From Burkholderiaceae bacterium (lineage in GTDB: Bacteria; Pseudomonadota; Gammaproteobacteria; Burkholderiales; Burkholderiaceae_C), in NCBI GenBank assembly GCA_025458585.1, contig JALOSD010000007.1:1-55424 (forward strand): a stretch of DNA of 55,424 nt, given 5' to 3'. Below, one piece after another: positions 13,356 to 23,509 of the stretch. Position 1 is the first letter of the stretch; every line of letters begins with the position of its first letter. The translations under genes and the position numbers were made by a program. Under the pieces are notes generated by a model. That model made no database searches. It had not been told where the DNA came from and was given only the letters and a program-made list of their open reading frames with translations.

Positions 13356-16300
13356 ATGTGGATCACCCGCGTCTCGATCGCGCAGCCGGTGTTTGCGACC
13401 ATGGTGATGGTCGCGCTGACGGTGCTCGGCCTGTTCAGCTACGCGCGCCTGGGCGTCGAGCAGTTGCCCGACGTGTCGCCGCCGGTGGCCTTCGTCGACA
13501 TCGCGTACCCGGGCGCGAGCCCGGAGGCGGTCGAGCGCGAGCTCACGAAGCCGGTCGAGGAGGCGCTCAACGGCATCGCCGGCGTCAGGCGCATCACGTC
13601 GCGCAGCTTCGAGGGCCGCAGCCAGACCAGCGTCGAGTTCGGCCTCGACGCCGACATGGCGCGTGCGCTGCAGGACGTGCGCGACCGCGTCGCCGCCGTG
13701 CAGAGCGCGTTCCCGCGCGACGCGCGCGCGCCCAGCGTGCTGCGCTTCGACAACGAGAACGCGCAGCCGGTCGTCGTCGCGGCGCTGCGCTCGTCGGCGC
13801 GCACGCCGCGCGAGCTGTCGCTGCTCGCCGAGCAGACGGTCGGGCGGCGGCTGCAGCGCGTCGACGGCGTCGCGCGCGTCGAGATCAGCGGCCTGGCCAC
13901 GCGCGAGGTGCGCATCGACCTCGACCCGGCGCGGCTGCGCGCCTACGCGGTGACGCCGGCCGAGATCGCGGGCGCGCTCGCCGAGCTCAACCGCGACCAG
14001 CCGGTGGGTCTGCTCAGCGACCCGTTGCAGGACACGCTGCTGCGCGTCGAGGCTCGCGTGCGCGACCCGCGCGACTTCGCCGCCCAGGTCGTCGCGCACC
14101 GAAACGGCCTGCCGCTCACGCTCGCCGATCTCGGCACGCTCGTCGAGCGCGAACGCGAGCCCGAATCGATCGCGCGCGTGAACGGCGAGCCGGCGGTCAA
14201 CTTCAACGTCTACAAGCAGCAGGATGCGAACATCGTCGCCACCGGCGACGCCGTCAAGACGGCGCTCGACGAGCTGCGCAAGACGCTGCCGCCCGGCGTC
14301 GAGCTGCAGCTGATCTATGCCAACAGCGACTGGGTCAAGGGCAGCCTGCGCGGGCTGCAGCGCACGCTGATCGAGGGCGCGCTGCTGACGGTGGCGATCG
14401 TGTTCCTGTTCCTGCACTCGTGGCGCAGCACCGTGATCACCGGGCTGACGCTGCCAATCGCCGTCGTCAGCAGCTTCATCGCCGTGCACGCGTTCGGCTT
14501 CACGCTGAACTTCATGACGATGATGGCGCTGTCGCTGTGCATCGGCCTGCTGATCGACGACGCGATCGTCGTGCGCGAGAACATCGTGCGCCACGTCGGC
14601 CTCGGCAAGGACCACGTGCGCGCGTCGCTCGACGGCACGCAGGAGATCGGGCTGGCGGTGCTGGCCACCACGTTCGCGATCTGCGCCGTGTTCGTGCCGG
14701 TGGCGTTCATGGGCGGCATCGTCGGCAAGTTCTTCTACCCGTTCGGCATCACCGTCGTCGTCGCGGTGCTGGTGAGCCTGTTCGTCAGCTTCACGCTCGA
14801 CCCGATGCTGTCGTCGCGGTGGAAGGACCCGCCGTCGCAGCGCCTGCGCACGCTGCCGGTGATCGGCGCCGCGATTCGCGGCACCGACGCGATGCTCGAC
14901 GCGATGCACGCCGCGTACGAGCGGCTGATCCGCTGGGCGTTCAGCGGCCGCCGCTTCACGATGCCGTGGCCGGCGTACGGCCACCCCTTGGCCGCCGACG
15001 GTCACCGCGACCGCTCGGCGCCGCGCCGCTGGCGGCGCGCGACGCTGACGCCGCGCGGCGTGATCGTCGCCGCACCGACCAGGGTTTCACGCAGCTCAGC
15101 GTGCGCATGCCGGTGGGCTCGAGCCTGGCGCGCAGCGACGCCAAGGTGCGCCAGATCGAGGAGATCCTCGCCCAGTTCCCCGAGGTGAAGACGGTGTCGA
15201 CCAACGTCGGCGGGCAGGGGCAGGGGCTCGCCGTCGGGCGCAACCAGGCGACGCTCAACATCGGTCTCGTCGACCGCGACGAGCGCCGGCGCACGCAGAA
15301 GCAGGTCGAGGACGCGATCCGCGAGCGCATCGCCAAGATCCCCGGCATCGAGGTCTCGGTCGGCTTCGACCGCCCGATCTACGTCGCGATCCTCGGCCAC
15401 GACGCCGAGGGGCTCGCGCAGGTCGCGCGCGACTTCGCCGACGAGGTCCGCCGCATCCCCGGCATCGTCGACCTCGAGCTGTCAGTCAAGCCCGGGCTGC
15501 CTGCGTACGCGGTGCGCCTGAAGCCCGACGCCGTGCGCGAGCTCGGCCTGACGCCGCCGCAGCTCGCCTCGAGCCTGCGCGCCTACGTCAACGGCGAGGT
15601 CGCCACGACCTGGACGACGCCCGACGGCGAGCAGGTCGACGTGCTGCTGCGCCTGCCCGAGGCACAGCGCGAGCGCGTCGACCAGCTGCGCGCGCTGCCG
15701 GTGGCGTTCGCCCGCGACGGCACGCCGATCGCGCTCGACCGCGTCGCCGACATCGTGCCGGTTGCCAACCCCGAGGTGATCCGGCGCCAGAACCTGCAGC
15801 GGCGCGAGGCGATCTTCGCCGGCGTCGAGGGGCGGCCGGCCGGCGACGTCGGCGCCGACGTGAAGAAGCTGATCGAGCGCACGACGCTGCCGCCGGGCTA
15901 CAGCTTCGACGTCGGCGGCGCGACGCGCGAGCAGCAGGACGCGTTCCAGGCGATGCTCGGCGCGATGGTGCTCGCCGTGATCTTCATCTACATCGTGCTC
16001 GCGAGCCAGTTCGGCAGCTTCGTGCAGCCGGTGGCGATCATGGCCTCGCTGCCGCTGGCGCTGATCGGCGTGATGCTCGCGCTGCTGGTCTCGCGCGGCA
16101 CGCTCAACGTGTTCTCGATGATCGGCCTCGTGATGCTGATGGGGCTGGTGACGAAGAACGCGATCCTGCTCGTCGACTTCGCCAACCGCGCGCGCCGCGC
16201 CGGCGCCAGCGTGCCCGAGGCGCTGCTGCAGGCCGGGCAGATCCGCATGCGCCCGATCGTGATGACGACGGCGGCGATGATCTTCGGCATGCTGCCGCTC

Positions 16301-16489
16301 GCACTCGCGCTCAACGACGGCGGCGAGCTGCAGGCGCCGATGGGGCGCGCGATCATCGGCGGGCTGATCACGTCGACGCTGCTGACGCTCGTCGTCGTGC
16401 CGGTGCTCTACAGCTATCTCGCGCGCGAGCGCGTCGCAGCACCCGGCGGCGCCGTGCTGCCGCGCGCCGCGCCGGCCGACCGCGACTGA
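13356..16489 (+). pseudogene. RND efflux permease, reading frame broken near 14964-15073
   Basis: Inner-membrane proton-driven HAE1-type pump, expected to be about 1030-1045 aa. The first half reads in one frame from ATG 13356 to about 14963 (MWITRVSIAQPVFATMVMV, IDDAIVVREN with the TM4 Asp pair, TM1-6). The second half reads in another frame from about 15074 (TDQGFTQLSVRMP) to the stop at 16489, with TKNAILLVDFAN and TM8-12 intact. The 110 bases between carry the expected TM7 position, but pieces of it appear in all three frames, so more than one small indel is needed; the net shift is one lost base. Either a recent pseudogene or a local sequence error. Length and conservation elsewhere favour a very recent change or an artefact. 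Confidence 0.82.
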
Positions 16490-16508
16490 CGCGCGGGGAC
16501 GCGCGGCG

Positions 16509-17441
16509 TCAGAAACGCCCGCTCAGGCTGAGCGCGAGCATCGGCGCGGTGCCGTGGTCGACCGAGACGATCGTGCGCCCGCCATCGGCGTTGATCTCGA
16601 GCTCGCCGCCGAACTGCGCGCCGGCGAACAGCGACAGCGACAGCTCCGGCGTGAAGCGGTACTGCAGGCGGGCGAAGGCGATCGCGCCCGAGTAGCTGCC
16701 GGTGCCGTTCGGCGCCGGCGGGTAGTAGTCGGTGAGGCGAAAGCGCAGCGACCGGTACGCGCCGCCGACGCTCGCCTCCCAGCCGCCGTCGAAGCTGCGC
16801 ACGAGCTCGAGGCCGGCCGGGCCCGTGGGGCCGGCCGTCAGCGGGTTGGTCAGTCGCCAGCGGTCGTCGAGCTGCCACTCGACGAGCAGGATCGGGAACA
16901 CGGTGTCGTCGTCGAGGCCGCGGAAGTACGAAAAACCGAACCCGACGTACTGGCGCGGCGAGACCGCGTAGCTCACGGCGACGACGCTGCCGTAGCGCGC
17001 GCCCTCGCCGTTGAGCGCCTCGTCGGCCGTCGCGATCTGGTACGACGGCACGACGGAGACGCTCCACTGGCGGTCGACCGCGAAGCGCATCGGCACCGAA
17101 ATCGTCCGCAGATGCACCGCGGACCATGGATCGAGCTGCGGCACGAGGCCGCTGCCGGAGAACTTGAACCGGTGGTCGAACGACGACAGTCCCAGGCCGA
17201 CGCTCAGGCGAGGGTTCGCGGCGTAGTTGGCCGACAGCGACACGCCGATCGAGTCGAGCTGCACGCTGCCGCCGCCGTCGAGATCGGCGTCGCCGAACCA
17301 CGCCGCCGAGGCCGCGACGCCGAAGGTCCACGGGCTGCCCGGGCCGGCGCCTTGCGCCTGAACGGCGCCGCTCAATGCGCAAAGGGCGAGCAGAGCGAGG
17401 CTCGGGATGTGACGGTGGGGTCGAACCGGTGGTGCGGGCAT
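16509..17441 (-). CDS. Predicted outer-membrane beta-barrel protein, unknown function
   Basis: About 310 aa from the ATG at 17441, which gives a good signal peptide: a basic start, a hydrophobic core SLALLALCALSG, and cleavage at VQA before QG. In-frame ATGs at 17486 and 17498 are alternatives. The mature part is a run of amphipathic strands with aromatic girdles and ends in LSLSGRF, the C-terminal Phe typical of BAM-inserted barrels. I do not recognise the family with certainty; it resembles the loosely defined DUF6268-like barrels. It converges on the RND permease gene (19-base gap) and is not co-directional with it, so it is unlikely to be that pump's outer channel. Confidence 0.7.
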   Translation of the reverse strand: MPAPPVRPHRHIPSLALLALCALSGAVQAQGAGPGSPWTFGVAASAAWFGDADLDGGGSVQLDSIGVSLSANYAANPRLSVGLGLSSFDHRFKFSGSGLVPQLDPWSAVHLRTISVPMRFAVDRQWSVSVVPSYQIATADEALNGEGARYGSVVAVSYAVSPRQYVGFGFSYFRGLDDDTVFPILLVEWQLDDRWRLTNPLTAGPTGPAGLELVRSFDGGWEASVGGAYRSLRFRLTDYYPPAPNGTGSYSGAIAFARLQYRFTPELSLSLFAGAQFGGELEINADGGRTIVSVDHGTAPMLALSLSGRF

Positions 17442-17586
17442 GGCGGGCAAGGGTCTAGGCTGCGTCGGGATGTCGGCGGTCGGCATAGATTGTTTCATGC
17501 CGCGTGCGCAGGCCGGCGGTCGGTGCCGGGGAGCGTCGCCAGGCCGCGCGGGGCGGCCGCCGCGCGCGATCCGCGATACTGCGCCC

Positions 17587-17844
17587 ATGCTCGACTGCCC
17601 CCAAACCTCAGGCACGTTCGGTCGGCGCCGTTCCCGGGCACGCCGGCCGGCGGTGATCGCGTTGCCGGTGCTCGCGGCACTGCTGCTGGCAGGCTGCGAA
17701 GCGCCGACGAAGGGTTTCGCCGGCCCCGGCTGCTACGACTACCGCGGCGTGCGCGACGCCGCGGTCGCGACCGAGGCCGAGTGCCGGGCGCTGAACATGG
17801 ACTGGTACACCACCGCGCCGCCGGGCATGCGCAGCGTGCCGTGA
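17587..17844 (+). CDS. Small predicted lipoprotein, unknown function
   Basis: 85 aa. After a basic n-region ([10 protein letters not shown]) comes a hydrophobic stretch and a lipobox LLLAGC, so the mature chain should be lipid-anchored at the Cys near residue 38 and only about 48 residues long. Two further Cys in the mature part (GPGCYDY and EAECRAL) could form a disulfide. A GATACT hexamer at 17575-17580 lies too near the ATG for a normal leader, so either the promoter is further upstream or the transcript is nearly leaderless. No family recognised. Stands alone between the barrel gene (-) and the acyl-CoA synthetase (-). Confidence 0.6.
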   Translation: MLDCPQTSGTFGRRRSRARRPAVIALPVLAALLLAGCEAPTKGFAGPGCYDYRGVRDAAVATEAECRALNMDWYTTAPPGMRSVP

Positions 17845-17881
17845 CCGCACCGGCGGCCGACGACCGGCGGCGACGGCCGGC

Positions 17882-19408
17882 TCAGGCGTCGCGCGCGGCC
17901 TCGCGCTCGCGCAGCTCGGTCTTCAGCACCTTGCCGTAGTTGTTCTTCGGCAGCGCGTCGACGACACGGTAGACCTTCGGCCGCTTGTAGCGCGCGATGT
18001 GCTCGAGGCAGTGCGCGTCGAGCAGGGCTGCGAGGGCGTCCGGCGGTGCGCCGCGCGGCACGACGTACGCCACAAGCGTCTCGCCCCACTCGGGGTCGGG
18101 CCGACCGACGACGGCGACCTCGGCGACCGCCGGGTGCAGCAGCAGCGCTTCCTCGACCTCGCGCGGGTAGACGTTGTTGCCGCCGCTGATCACGAGGTCC
18201 TTGCTGCGGTCGAGCAGCGTCAGGAAGCCTTCGTCGTCGAGGCGGCCGACGTCGCCGGTGTAGAGCCAGCCGTCGCGTATCGTCGCCGCCGTCGCCTCGG
18301 CGTTGGCCCAATAGCCGGCCATCACGACGTCGCCGCGCACGCAGACCTCGCCCGGGGCGCCGGGCGGCAGCGCGCGGCCGTCGGCGTCGCGGATCGACAG
18401 TTCGACGTTCGGCTGCGCGACGCCGACCGACGCCGCGCGCTCGGCCCACCTCTGGTGTGCGCGGTCCTCGAGCACGTGCTTCGGCAGCACCGTGATCGTC
18501 ATCGGGCTTTCGCCCTGGCCGTAGATCTGCGCCAGGTGCGGGCCCAGCGCCGCGCGCGCGGCCACGAGGTCGGCGAGGTACATCGGCGCGCCGCCGTAGA
18601 CGATCGTCGCCAGCCCCGACGGGGCAACGCCGTGCTCGCGCGCGTGCGCGGCGAGGCGGTTGACGATCGTCGGCGCGGCGAAGCACGAGGCGTGGCGCCA
18701 GTGCGCGGCGAGGGCGAAGAACTCGGCCGCGTCGAGGCCGCCGCTGTCGGGCACGACGTTGACGCCACCCGTCATCACGTAGGGCAGGTGGTACATGCCG
18801 CTGCCGTGGCTGAGCGGCGCCGGGTGCAGGCAGGCGTCGCCCGGCTGCAGCGGCTGCACGGTGGCGAGGTACGCCAGCGCGCACTCGCGCAGGTTGCGCG
18901 GCGTGAGCGTGACGCCCTTCGGCCGCCCGGTGGTGCCGCTGGTGTAGAAGAGCCAGGCCGCGTCGCCATCGGCGCGTTCGACGGGCTCGGCGAGCGGCCC
19001 GCCCGCCTGCCACGGCGCCAGCGCCGCGGCGACGTCGAGCACGGCGCAGCCCTGCGGCACGTGGCCGTCGAGCGCCTGCGCGTGCGCAGCGTCGACGACG
19101 ACGAGCTTCGCGCCGCTGTGGCCCAGGATCCAGCCCGCCTCGCGCCCGTGCAGGCGCTCGTTCATCGGCACAACGACGAGCCCGGCCCACCACGCGCCCC
19201 ACAGCGCGAACAGGTACGGCGGCGCGTTGCGCAGGTACAGCGCGACGCGGTCACCTGGCGCGAGCTCTCGCCCGCGCAGCCACCCGGCGGTGCGCGCCGC
19301 GGCGTCGGCGAAGTCGCGGTAGGTCGCGACGCAGGTGGTGCCATGCGCGACCGCCGGTCGGGCGGGGTGCAGGCGGGCGCTGCGTTGCAGCCACAGGGCG
19401 GGGTTCAT
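17882..19408 (-). CDS. AMP-binding acyl-CoA synthetase / acid-CoA ligase
   Basis: 508 aa ANL-superfamily enzyme, activating a carboxylic acid to its acyl-AMP and then to a CoA thioester. The A3 motif FYTSGTTGRPKGV, YGQGESPMT (A5), GWLYTGDVG (A7), DRSKDLVISGGNNVYPREVE (A8 hinge) and the terminal catalytic-lysine motif NNYGKVLK (A10) are all present, so it should be active. The substrate cannot be told from sequence. The start at 19408 gives a normal N-terminus (MNPALWLQRSARLHPARPAVAH); the frame is open further upstream, but that extension is low-complexity. It lies 82 bases after puhE in the same direction, so it may be read through from the photosynthesis operon, though a functional link is only positional. 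Confidence 0.9.
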   Translation of the reverse strand: MNPALWLQRSARLHPARPAVAHGTTCVATYRDFADAAARTAGWLRGRELAPGDRVALYLRNAPPYLFALWGAWWAGLVVVPMNERLHGREAGWILGHSGAKLVVVDAAHAQALDGHVPQGCAVLDVAAALAPWQAGGPLAEPVERADGDAAWLFYTSGTTGRPKGVTLTPRNLRECALAYLATVQPLQPGDACLHPAPLSHGSGMYHLPYVMTGGVNVVPDSGGLDAAEFFALAAHWRHASCFAAPTIVNRLAAHAREHGVAPSGLATIVYGGAPMYLADLVAARAALGPHLAQIYGQGESPMTITVLPKHVLEDRAHQRWAERAASVGVAQPNVELSIRDADGRALPPGAPGEVCVRGDVVMAGYWANAEATAATIRDGWLYTGDVGRLDDEGFLTLLDRSKDLVISGGNNVYPREVEEALLLHPAVAEVAVVGRPDPEWGETLVAYVVPRGAPPDALAALLDAHCLEHIARYKRPKVYRVVDALPKNNYGKVLKTELREREAARDA

Positions 19409-19490
19409 CGGCGGTCCGGCACGGTCGCGAACGGCGCCGATGGTACCGGGCGGGTGCGCCGGCCGAGCCGGGGCGGTGGCGTCGCTGCCG

Positions 19491-20342
19491 TCAGCGCGGC
19501 GGGCGGGTCGCTGCCGGCGCGACGGCGACCGGCGCCGGCCGCGCGTCCGGCGGGAGCGCAAGTGTCACGGCGTGGCCGCCACGCTGGCGCGAGCGCAGGC
19601 CCCAGCTCCACAGCTGCTCCGACGGCAGCGGCAGCACGAGGAACCAGTGCTCGAGCACCGCCAGCGACAGCAGCGTGCCCGCGAAGGTGAGGGCGACGAC
19701 GTCGAACGCGCTCGCACCCTCGGCCACCGCGGCCTGCCAGACCATCATCGCGACGATCGTCGCGACGATCACCGAGAACGGAAACAGCGCGTTGCTCGGC
19801 GCGCGCCGGAAGTAGGACTGCAGGTAGGCGAGGTGCGGCGGCAGGAAGCCTTCGTTGAGGTTGCGCACGCCAAGGAAGACGTTGAGCTTGGCGCTCTGCC
19901 GCATCACCCACAGGATGAGGTAGGTCCACAGGCCGACCGGGTTCTCGCCGCCCCAGGTCGCGGCCAGCACCGCGGCGAACAGCGCGACGAGCGCGAGCTC
20001 GTGGTGCAGCACCGCCTGCAGCGCACAGCGAAAACGCGGCCAGCCGACGGTGCCCGGCGGCAGCGCAGTGCGTCGCGAGCCGGTGACGACGCCGAGCAGG
20101 AAGGCGATCTCCTGCCAGGCCCACACCATCACGCCGCAGGTGAACGCCAGATAGGCGCCGGTGATGCGGGTGTCGTCGCGCGTGGCGTACAGGCCCAGCA
20201 ATGCCAGCGCGAGCAGGAAGGTCGCGACGGCCATCGTGACCTTGAACGTGCGCCGGGGCAGCCCGTCGAGGTAGAGGATGACGCCGGTGCTGAACCACCA
20301 CACGAAGAGGGTGAACAGCACCGGGCCGAGGTACGTCGTCAT
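19491..20342 (-). CDS. puhE: Photosynthetic complex assembly protein PuhE
   Basis: 283 aa, polytopic inner-membrane protein with about seven hydrophobic helices (from LGPVLFTLFVWWFSTGVIL onward), matching the DUF3623/PuhE family found in purple-bacterial photosynthesis clusters. In Rhodobacter, loss of PuhE alters reaction-centre and light-harvesting levels; the exact biochemical role is unsettled. The segment KLNVFLGVRNLNEGFLPPHL is characteristic. The C-terminal 30 residues are Ala/Pro-rich and probably disordered. The gene is 34 bases after acsF and is the last photosynthesis gene of this long minus-strand set. Confidence 0.88.
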   Translation of the reverse strand: MTTYLGPVLFTLFVWWFSTGVILYLDGLPRRTFKVTMAVATFLLALALLGLYATRDDTRITGAYLAFTCGVMVWAWQEIAFLLGVVTGSRRTALPPGTVGWPRFRCALQAVLHHELALVALFAAVLAATWGGENPVGLWTYLILWVMRQSAKLNVFLGVRNLNEGFLPPHLAYLQSYFRRAPSNALFPFSVIVATIVAMMVWQAAVAEGASAFDVVALTFAGTLLSLAVLEHWFLVLPLPSEQLWSWGLRSRQRGGHAVTLALPPDARPAPVAVAPAATRPPR

Positions 20343-20376
20343 GCGGCGGCTCCGGCGCTCGTCGCGGGCCCGGCGT

Positions 20377-21450
20377 TCACCAGGCGGGTTGCAGCCGGGT
20401 CTGCTGCGGCAGCGCGTGCGACTTCACCGGCAGCAGGTACACGCGGGCGAAGGTCAGCGCGGCGCCGGCGCTCCACCAGGCGCGCTGCAGCTGGCCGACG
20501 ACGCCGCCACGCGCCTTCGCCTCGGCGGCCTTCGACATGCAGACGAACAGGCGCTCCATGCCGGCGCGGAACGCCGGGTGGTCGATGTCGAGCGAGATCG
20601 GGAACACCTGCTTGCTGATCTCGGTGGTGATGCGAAACACGGTGTAGTCGTACTCGGTCGACGCGAGACCCATCGCCTCGTGCAGCTGCGGGCGCATGTG
20701 GTCGCGCACGTACATGGTCGCGAACACGGCGAGCAGGAAGAAGCGGATCCACAGCAGGTTGCCTCCCGACAGCAGGTGCGGGTGGGCGCGCATGATCAGC
20801 GCGAAGCTCTCGCCGTGGCGGAATTCGTCGTTGCACCAGCGCTCGAACCAGCGGAAGATCGGGTGGAAGCGCCTGTCGGGGTGGCGCTCGAGCTGGCGGT
20901 AGATCGTGATGTAGCGCGCGTAGCCGATCTTCTCCGACAGGTACGTCGCGTAGAAGATGTACTTCGGCTTGAAGTAGGTGTACTTCTTCGTGCGCTTGAT
21001 GTCGCCGAGGTCCACGCCCATGCCGTAGTCCTTCAGCGACTGGTTGATGAAGCCGGCGTGGCGCGACTCGTCGCGCGCCATGAATTCCATCAGCTGCTTC
21101 ACGTCGGGGTTCGAGACGTTCTTCTTGATCTCGTTGTAGAGCACGCAGCCGCTGAACTCCGACGTGATCGAGCTGATCAGGAAGTCCTTGAACTCCTGGT
21201 CGAGTTCGGGCGGCAGTTCGCGGAGCTCGTCCTTGAAGGCGGCGTCGCGCTGGAAGTGGTCGTGGTTGTTGTCGCCTTCGTACTCGGCCATCATCGCGTC
21301 CCACTCGGCGCGCACGCTGCCGACGTCGATGCGATCCATCGCGGCGAAGTCGGTCGTGTAGAAGCGCGGCGCGATGATCGAGTCGGCGCGTGCGCGCGCG
21401 GTGGCCTCGGCCGAGACGCCCTTGGGGATCGGGGCGGTGGTGGTGTTCAT
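20377..21450 (-). CDS. acsF: Aerobic Mg-protoporphyrin IX monomethyl ester oxidative cyclase
   Basis: O2-dependent di-iron enzyme that closes the isocyclic (fifth) ring to give protochlorophyllide. 357 aa. The two metal motifs are clear: E-x-x-H as DESRH (about residue 127) and DEFRH (about 207), with further Glu in the ferritin-like helices ([20 protein letters not shown]). Strong ribosome site AGGAG before the ATG, with a 15-base gap after puhC. This enzyme family was first identified in Rubrivivax gelatinosus, consistent with the taxonomic guess. An O2-independent BchE is not in this window, so AcsF is the only cyclase seen here. Confidence 0.96.
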   Translation of the reverse strand: MNTTTAPIPKGVSAEATARARADSIIAPRFYTTDFAAMDRIDVGSVRAEWDAMMAEYEGDNNHDHFQRDAAFKDELRELPPELDQEFKDFLISSITSEFSGCVLYNEIKKNVSNPDVKQLMEFMARDESRHAGFINQSLKDYGMGVDLGDIKRTKKYTYFKPKYIFYATYLSEKIGYARYITIYRQLERHPDRRFHPIFRWFERWCNDEFRHGESFALIMRAHPHLLSGGNLLWIRFFLLAVFATMYVRDHMRPQLHEAMGLASTEYDYTVFRITTEISKQVFPISLDIDHPAFRAGMERLFVCMSKAAEAKARGGVVGQLQRAWWSAGAALTFARVYLLPVKSHALPQQTRLQPAW

Positions 21451-21465
21451 GCGGGTGTCTCCTGG

Positions 21466-21918
21466 TCAGCGCGTGTCGCGCAGCATCAGTTCGGCGAACA
21501 CGGCGGCGTTGGTCGGCCCGAACGAGCCGAGGTCGACCTTGCGGCCGGTGGCGGGGTCGGCCAGCGTCATGCGGCCGTCGGCGTGCGCGACGAGGCGAAA
21601 CGGCACGTCGTCACCGATGCCCGAGCGCCGGCGCTCGCGCGCCAGCCCGCGCATCGTGCCGCGCAGGAAGCCGTTGCTGCCGGGCTCGATCTTGCGCACG
21701 AGCGCGTCGTTGGACGGGTCGACGACGTCGATGCTGCCGTCGCTGCGGTCGAGGAAGCGCAGGTCGCGCTGCTCGACGACCGGCGGTTCGGGCACCTTGA
21801 CGACGCCGATGCCGGTCAGGCGCACGAAGGCGACGAGCACGACGACGGCGACGACCATCGCGGCGGCGCTGCGCAGGATGAAGCGGGGGAGCTGCGGGTG
21901 GGCGGCGGCTTGGCTCAT
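21466..21918 (-). CDS. puhC: Photosynthetic complex assembly protein PuhC
   Basis: 150 aa with a single N-terminal membrane anchor (about residues 13-35) and a periplasmic domain of about 110 residues (VVEQRDLRFLDRSDGSIDVVD and LRGTMRGLARERRR are family-like). PuhC aids assembly or organisation of the reaction centre with LH1 in Rhodobacter. It lies between puhB (16-base gap) and acsF (15-base gap), the usual place. No cofactor-binding motif is visible. Confidence 0.88.
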   Translation of the reverse strand: MSQAAAHPQLPRFILRSAAAMVVAVVVLVAFVRLTGIGVVKVPEPPVVEQRDLRFLDRSDGSIDVVDPSNDALVRKIEPGSNGFLRGTMRGLARERRRSGIGDDVPFRLVAHADGRMTLADPATGRKVDLGSFGPTNAAVFAELMLRDTR

Positions 21919-21934
21919 GGCGCGTGCACTCCGT

Positions 21935-22609
21935 TCAGGCGGCGAGCACGCGGCCCGCGGGCGCCGCGCCCGGCCCGGTGGCGAGCGTGCCGGCGGCGGC
22001 CAGCGGCTGGCGTGCCTGGCCAGCCGCCGCGGCCAGTGCGTCGGCGAGCTTCGCGGCGACGCTGCGGGCCTGCGGCAGCGCGCGCAGCGTCGGCTGCGGC
22101 CGGCGCACGTGCCAGGGCCGCGCGTGCGGCCACAGGTGCAGGTACGCGATGCGCTCGGGGCCGGCGAGCGCGAGCGAGATGTCGCCGGTGCCGTCGGCGT
22201 GGCAGCGCAGGTCGGCGCTCGCGATGCGCGCGAGCGGCAGGTTGAAGCTGATGCTCAGCACGACGCCGACGCGCATCACGACGCGGCGGTTCGTCAGCGT
22301 GTAGACGGTGCTGCGCGCCATCAGCCACGCGATCAGCATCAGCAGGCCGACGGCGATGCCGGCCAGCGGCAGCGTCCACGCGGCGGCGAGCAGCGCATCG
22401 ACCGCGCCGCCGCCACCGCCGAGCACGTCGGCCACGCGCCAGGCGATCAGCAGCCCGAAGTAGACGAGCACCTTGCGCACGTGCAGCGCGTCGATCGCCA
22501 GCCGCTGCCAGTGCGGTGCGCCCTGCCAGACGATGCGTTCACCCGCGGGCAGCACTTCGGGCAAGCCGTGCACCGGCTCGTGGTCGTGTTCGGGTTCGGC
22601 ATGGCTCAT
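21935..22609 (-). CDS. puhB: Reaction-centre assembly protein PuhB (PH-like domain)
   Basis: 224 aa. The N-terminus (LPEVLPAGERIVWQGAPHWQRLAIDALHVRKV) and two or three membrane helices (about 48-66 and 75-97) are followed by a bacterial PH-like domain (STVYTLTNRRVVMRVG, about 101 on). PuhB is a dimeric membrane factor that helps build the reaction centre. The last 40 residues are Ala/Gly/Pro-rich and look disordered. AGGAG lies 7 bases before the ATG, and the gap after puhA is 43 bases. Confidence 0.9.
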   Translation of the reverse strand: MSHAEPEHDHEPVHGLPEVLPAGERIVWQGAPHWQRLAIDALHVRKVLVYFGLLIAWRVADVLGGGGGAVDALLAAAWTLPLAGIAVGLLMLIAWLMARSTVYTLTNRRVVMRVGVVLSISFNLPLARIASADLRCHADGTGDISLALAGPERIAYLHLWPHARPWHVRRPQPTLRALPQARSVAAKLADALAAAAGQARQPLAAAGTLATGPGAAPAGRVLAA

Positions 22610-22652
22610 CGTCGGCTCCTGGACTCGTTGTGCGTCGCGGCGCGGCCGCAGG

Positions 22653-23471
22653 TCAGATCAGCGGCTCCTGCCGCTCGGCGGTCGCGTACAGCGTGCCGGC
22701 GCCGTAATAGGCCATGATCTTCTCCTCCTCGAGCAGCGTGACGCGGTCGGGGTGCTTGGTCGTCGGCACGTCGGCGAACTGGCTCGCGAGCAGCGACTTC
22801 ACGCGCACCTGGATCTGGCGGTCCTTGATGCGCCCGGTGGCGAAGTCCCACAGCCCGCCGGGGTAGTTCACGCGGGTGAAGTTCATCGGCAGCAGCACGC
22901 GCTTCGTGCCACCGGGCACCGGCACCTCGACCTCCATGTAGCGGAACACGGCCTCGGAGCGGTCGACCCACAGGTCGACGACCTTGCCCGCGACCTTGCC
23001 GTCGACGCCGAACACCGGCTTGCCGCGCGGGTCGGGATCGTCGGAGGCCACCTCGTGGTCGGGATCGCCGCGCAGCGGCACGATCTTCGGCGCGCCGTCG
23101 AAGCCGAGGTCGGGCACGTCGGCGCGCATCGCGTAGGCGCCGGGGCCGACGCCGGCCTTCATCGGGTCGCCGACCGGCTCGATCGGGGCGCCGAGCCAGT
23201 TCGCCGTCGGCCGCGCCGCGTAGGGCGGCTCGGGCTTGTCGAAGTTCGGGGCCTGGAACGTCGTGCCGTCGCGCAGCAGGAACGTCTTCGGCTTCGGGAT
23301 CGGCGGCCAGCCCTGCACCGTGATGTGCGCCGAGCGCTCGCTCTCGAGCGGATAGCCTTCGCGCTTGTTCTCGCGCACGAGGTAGTAGATCAGGGCGGCG
23401 AAGAAGCCCCAGAACACGTACAGCACGATCTGGGCGACGTCGATGTAGCCCGTGAGGGCGCCGGTTCCCAT
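22653..23471 (-). CDS. puhA: Photosynthetic reaction centre H subunit
   Basis: 272 aa. One N-terminal transmembrane helix (about residues 11-31, IDVAQIVLYVFWGFFAALIYYL) is followed by REGYPLE and a cytoplasmic PRC-barrel domain (GKPVFGVDGKVAGKVVDLWVDRSE, then RVLLPMNFTRV). The H subunit caps the L/M reaction centre and guides proton transfer to QB. The start at 23471 follows an AGGAGG ribosome site; the much longer open frame upstream is only the shadow of lhaA. The pufLM genes encoding its partners are outside the window. Confidence 0.96.
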   Translation of the reverse strand: MGTGALTGYIDVAQIVLYVFWGFFAALIYYLVRENKREGYPLESERSAHITVQGWPPIPKPKTFLLRDGTTFQAPNFDKPEPPYAARPTANWLGAPIEPVGDPMKAGVGPGAYAMRADVPDLGFDGAPKIVPLRGDPDHEVASDDPDPRGKPVFGVDGKVAGKVVDLWVDRSEAVFRYMEVEVPVPGGTKRVLLPMNFTRVNYPGGLWDFATGRIKDRQIQVRVKSLLASQFADVPTTKHPDRVTLLEEEKIMAYYGAGTLYATAERQEPLI

Positions 23472-23509
23472 GGTGTGGCCTCCTGTCGGTGATGCCTGGG
23501 CGAAGCGGG

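Noticed and set aside
11363-15073. First part of a 1708-codon plus-strand frame running from the EAL gene into the RND permease
   Set aside because: Only the part after about 15074 encodes recognisable protein (permease C-terminal half); the rest is out of frame with three real genes.
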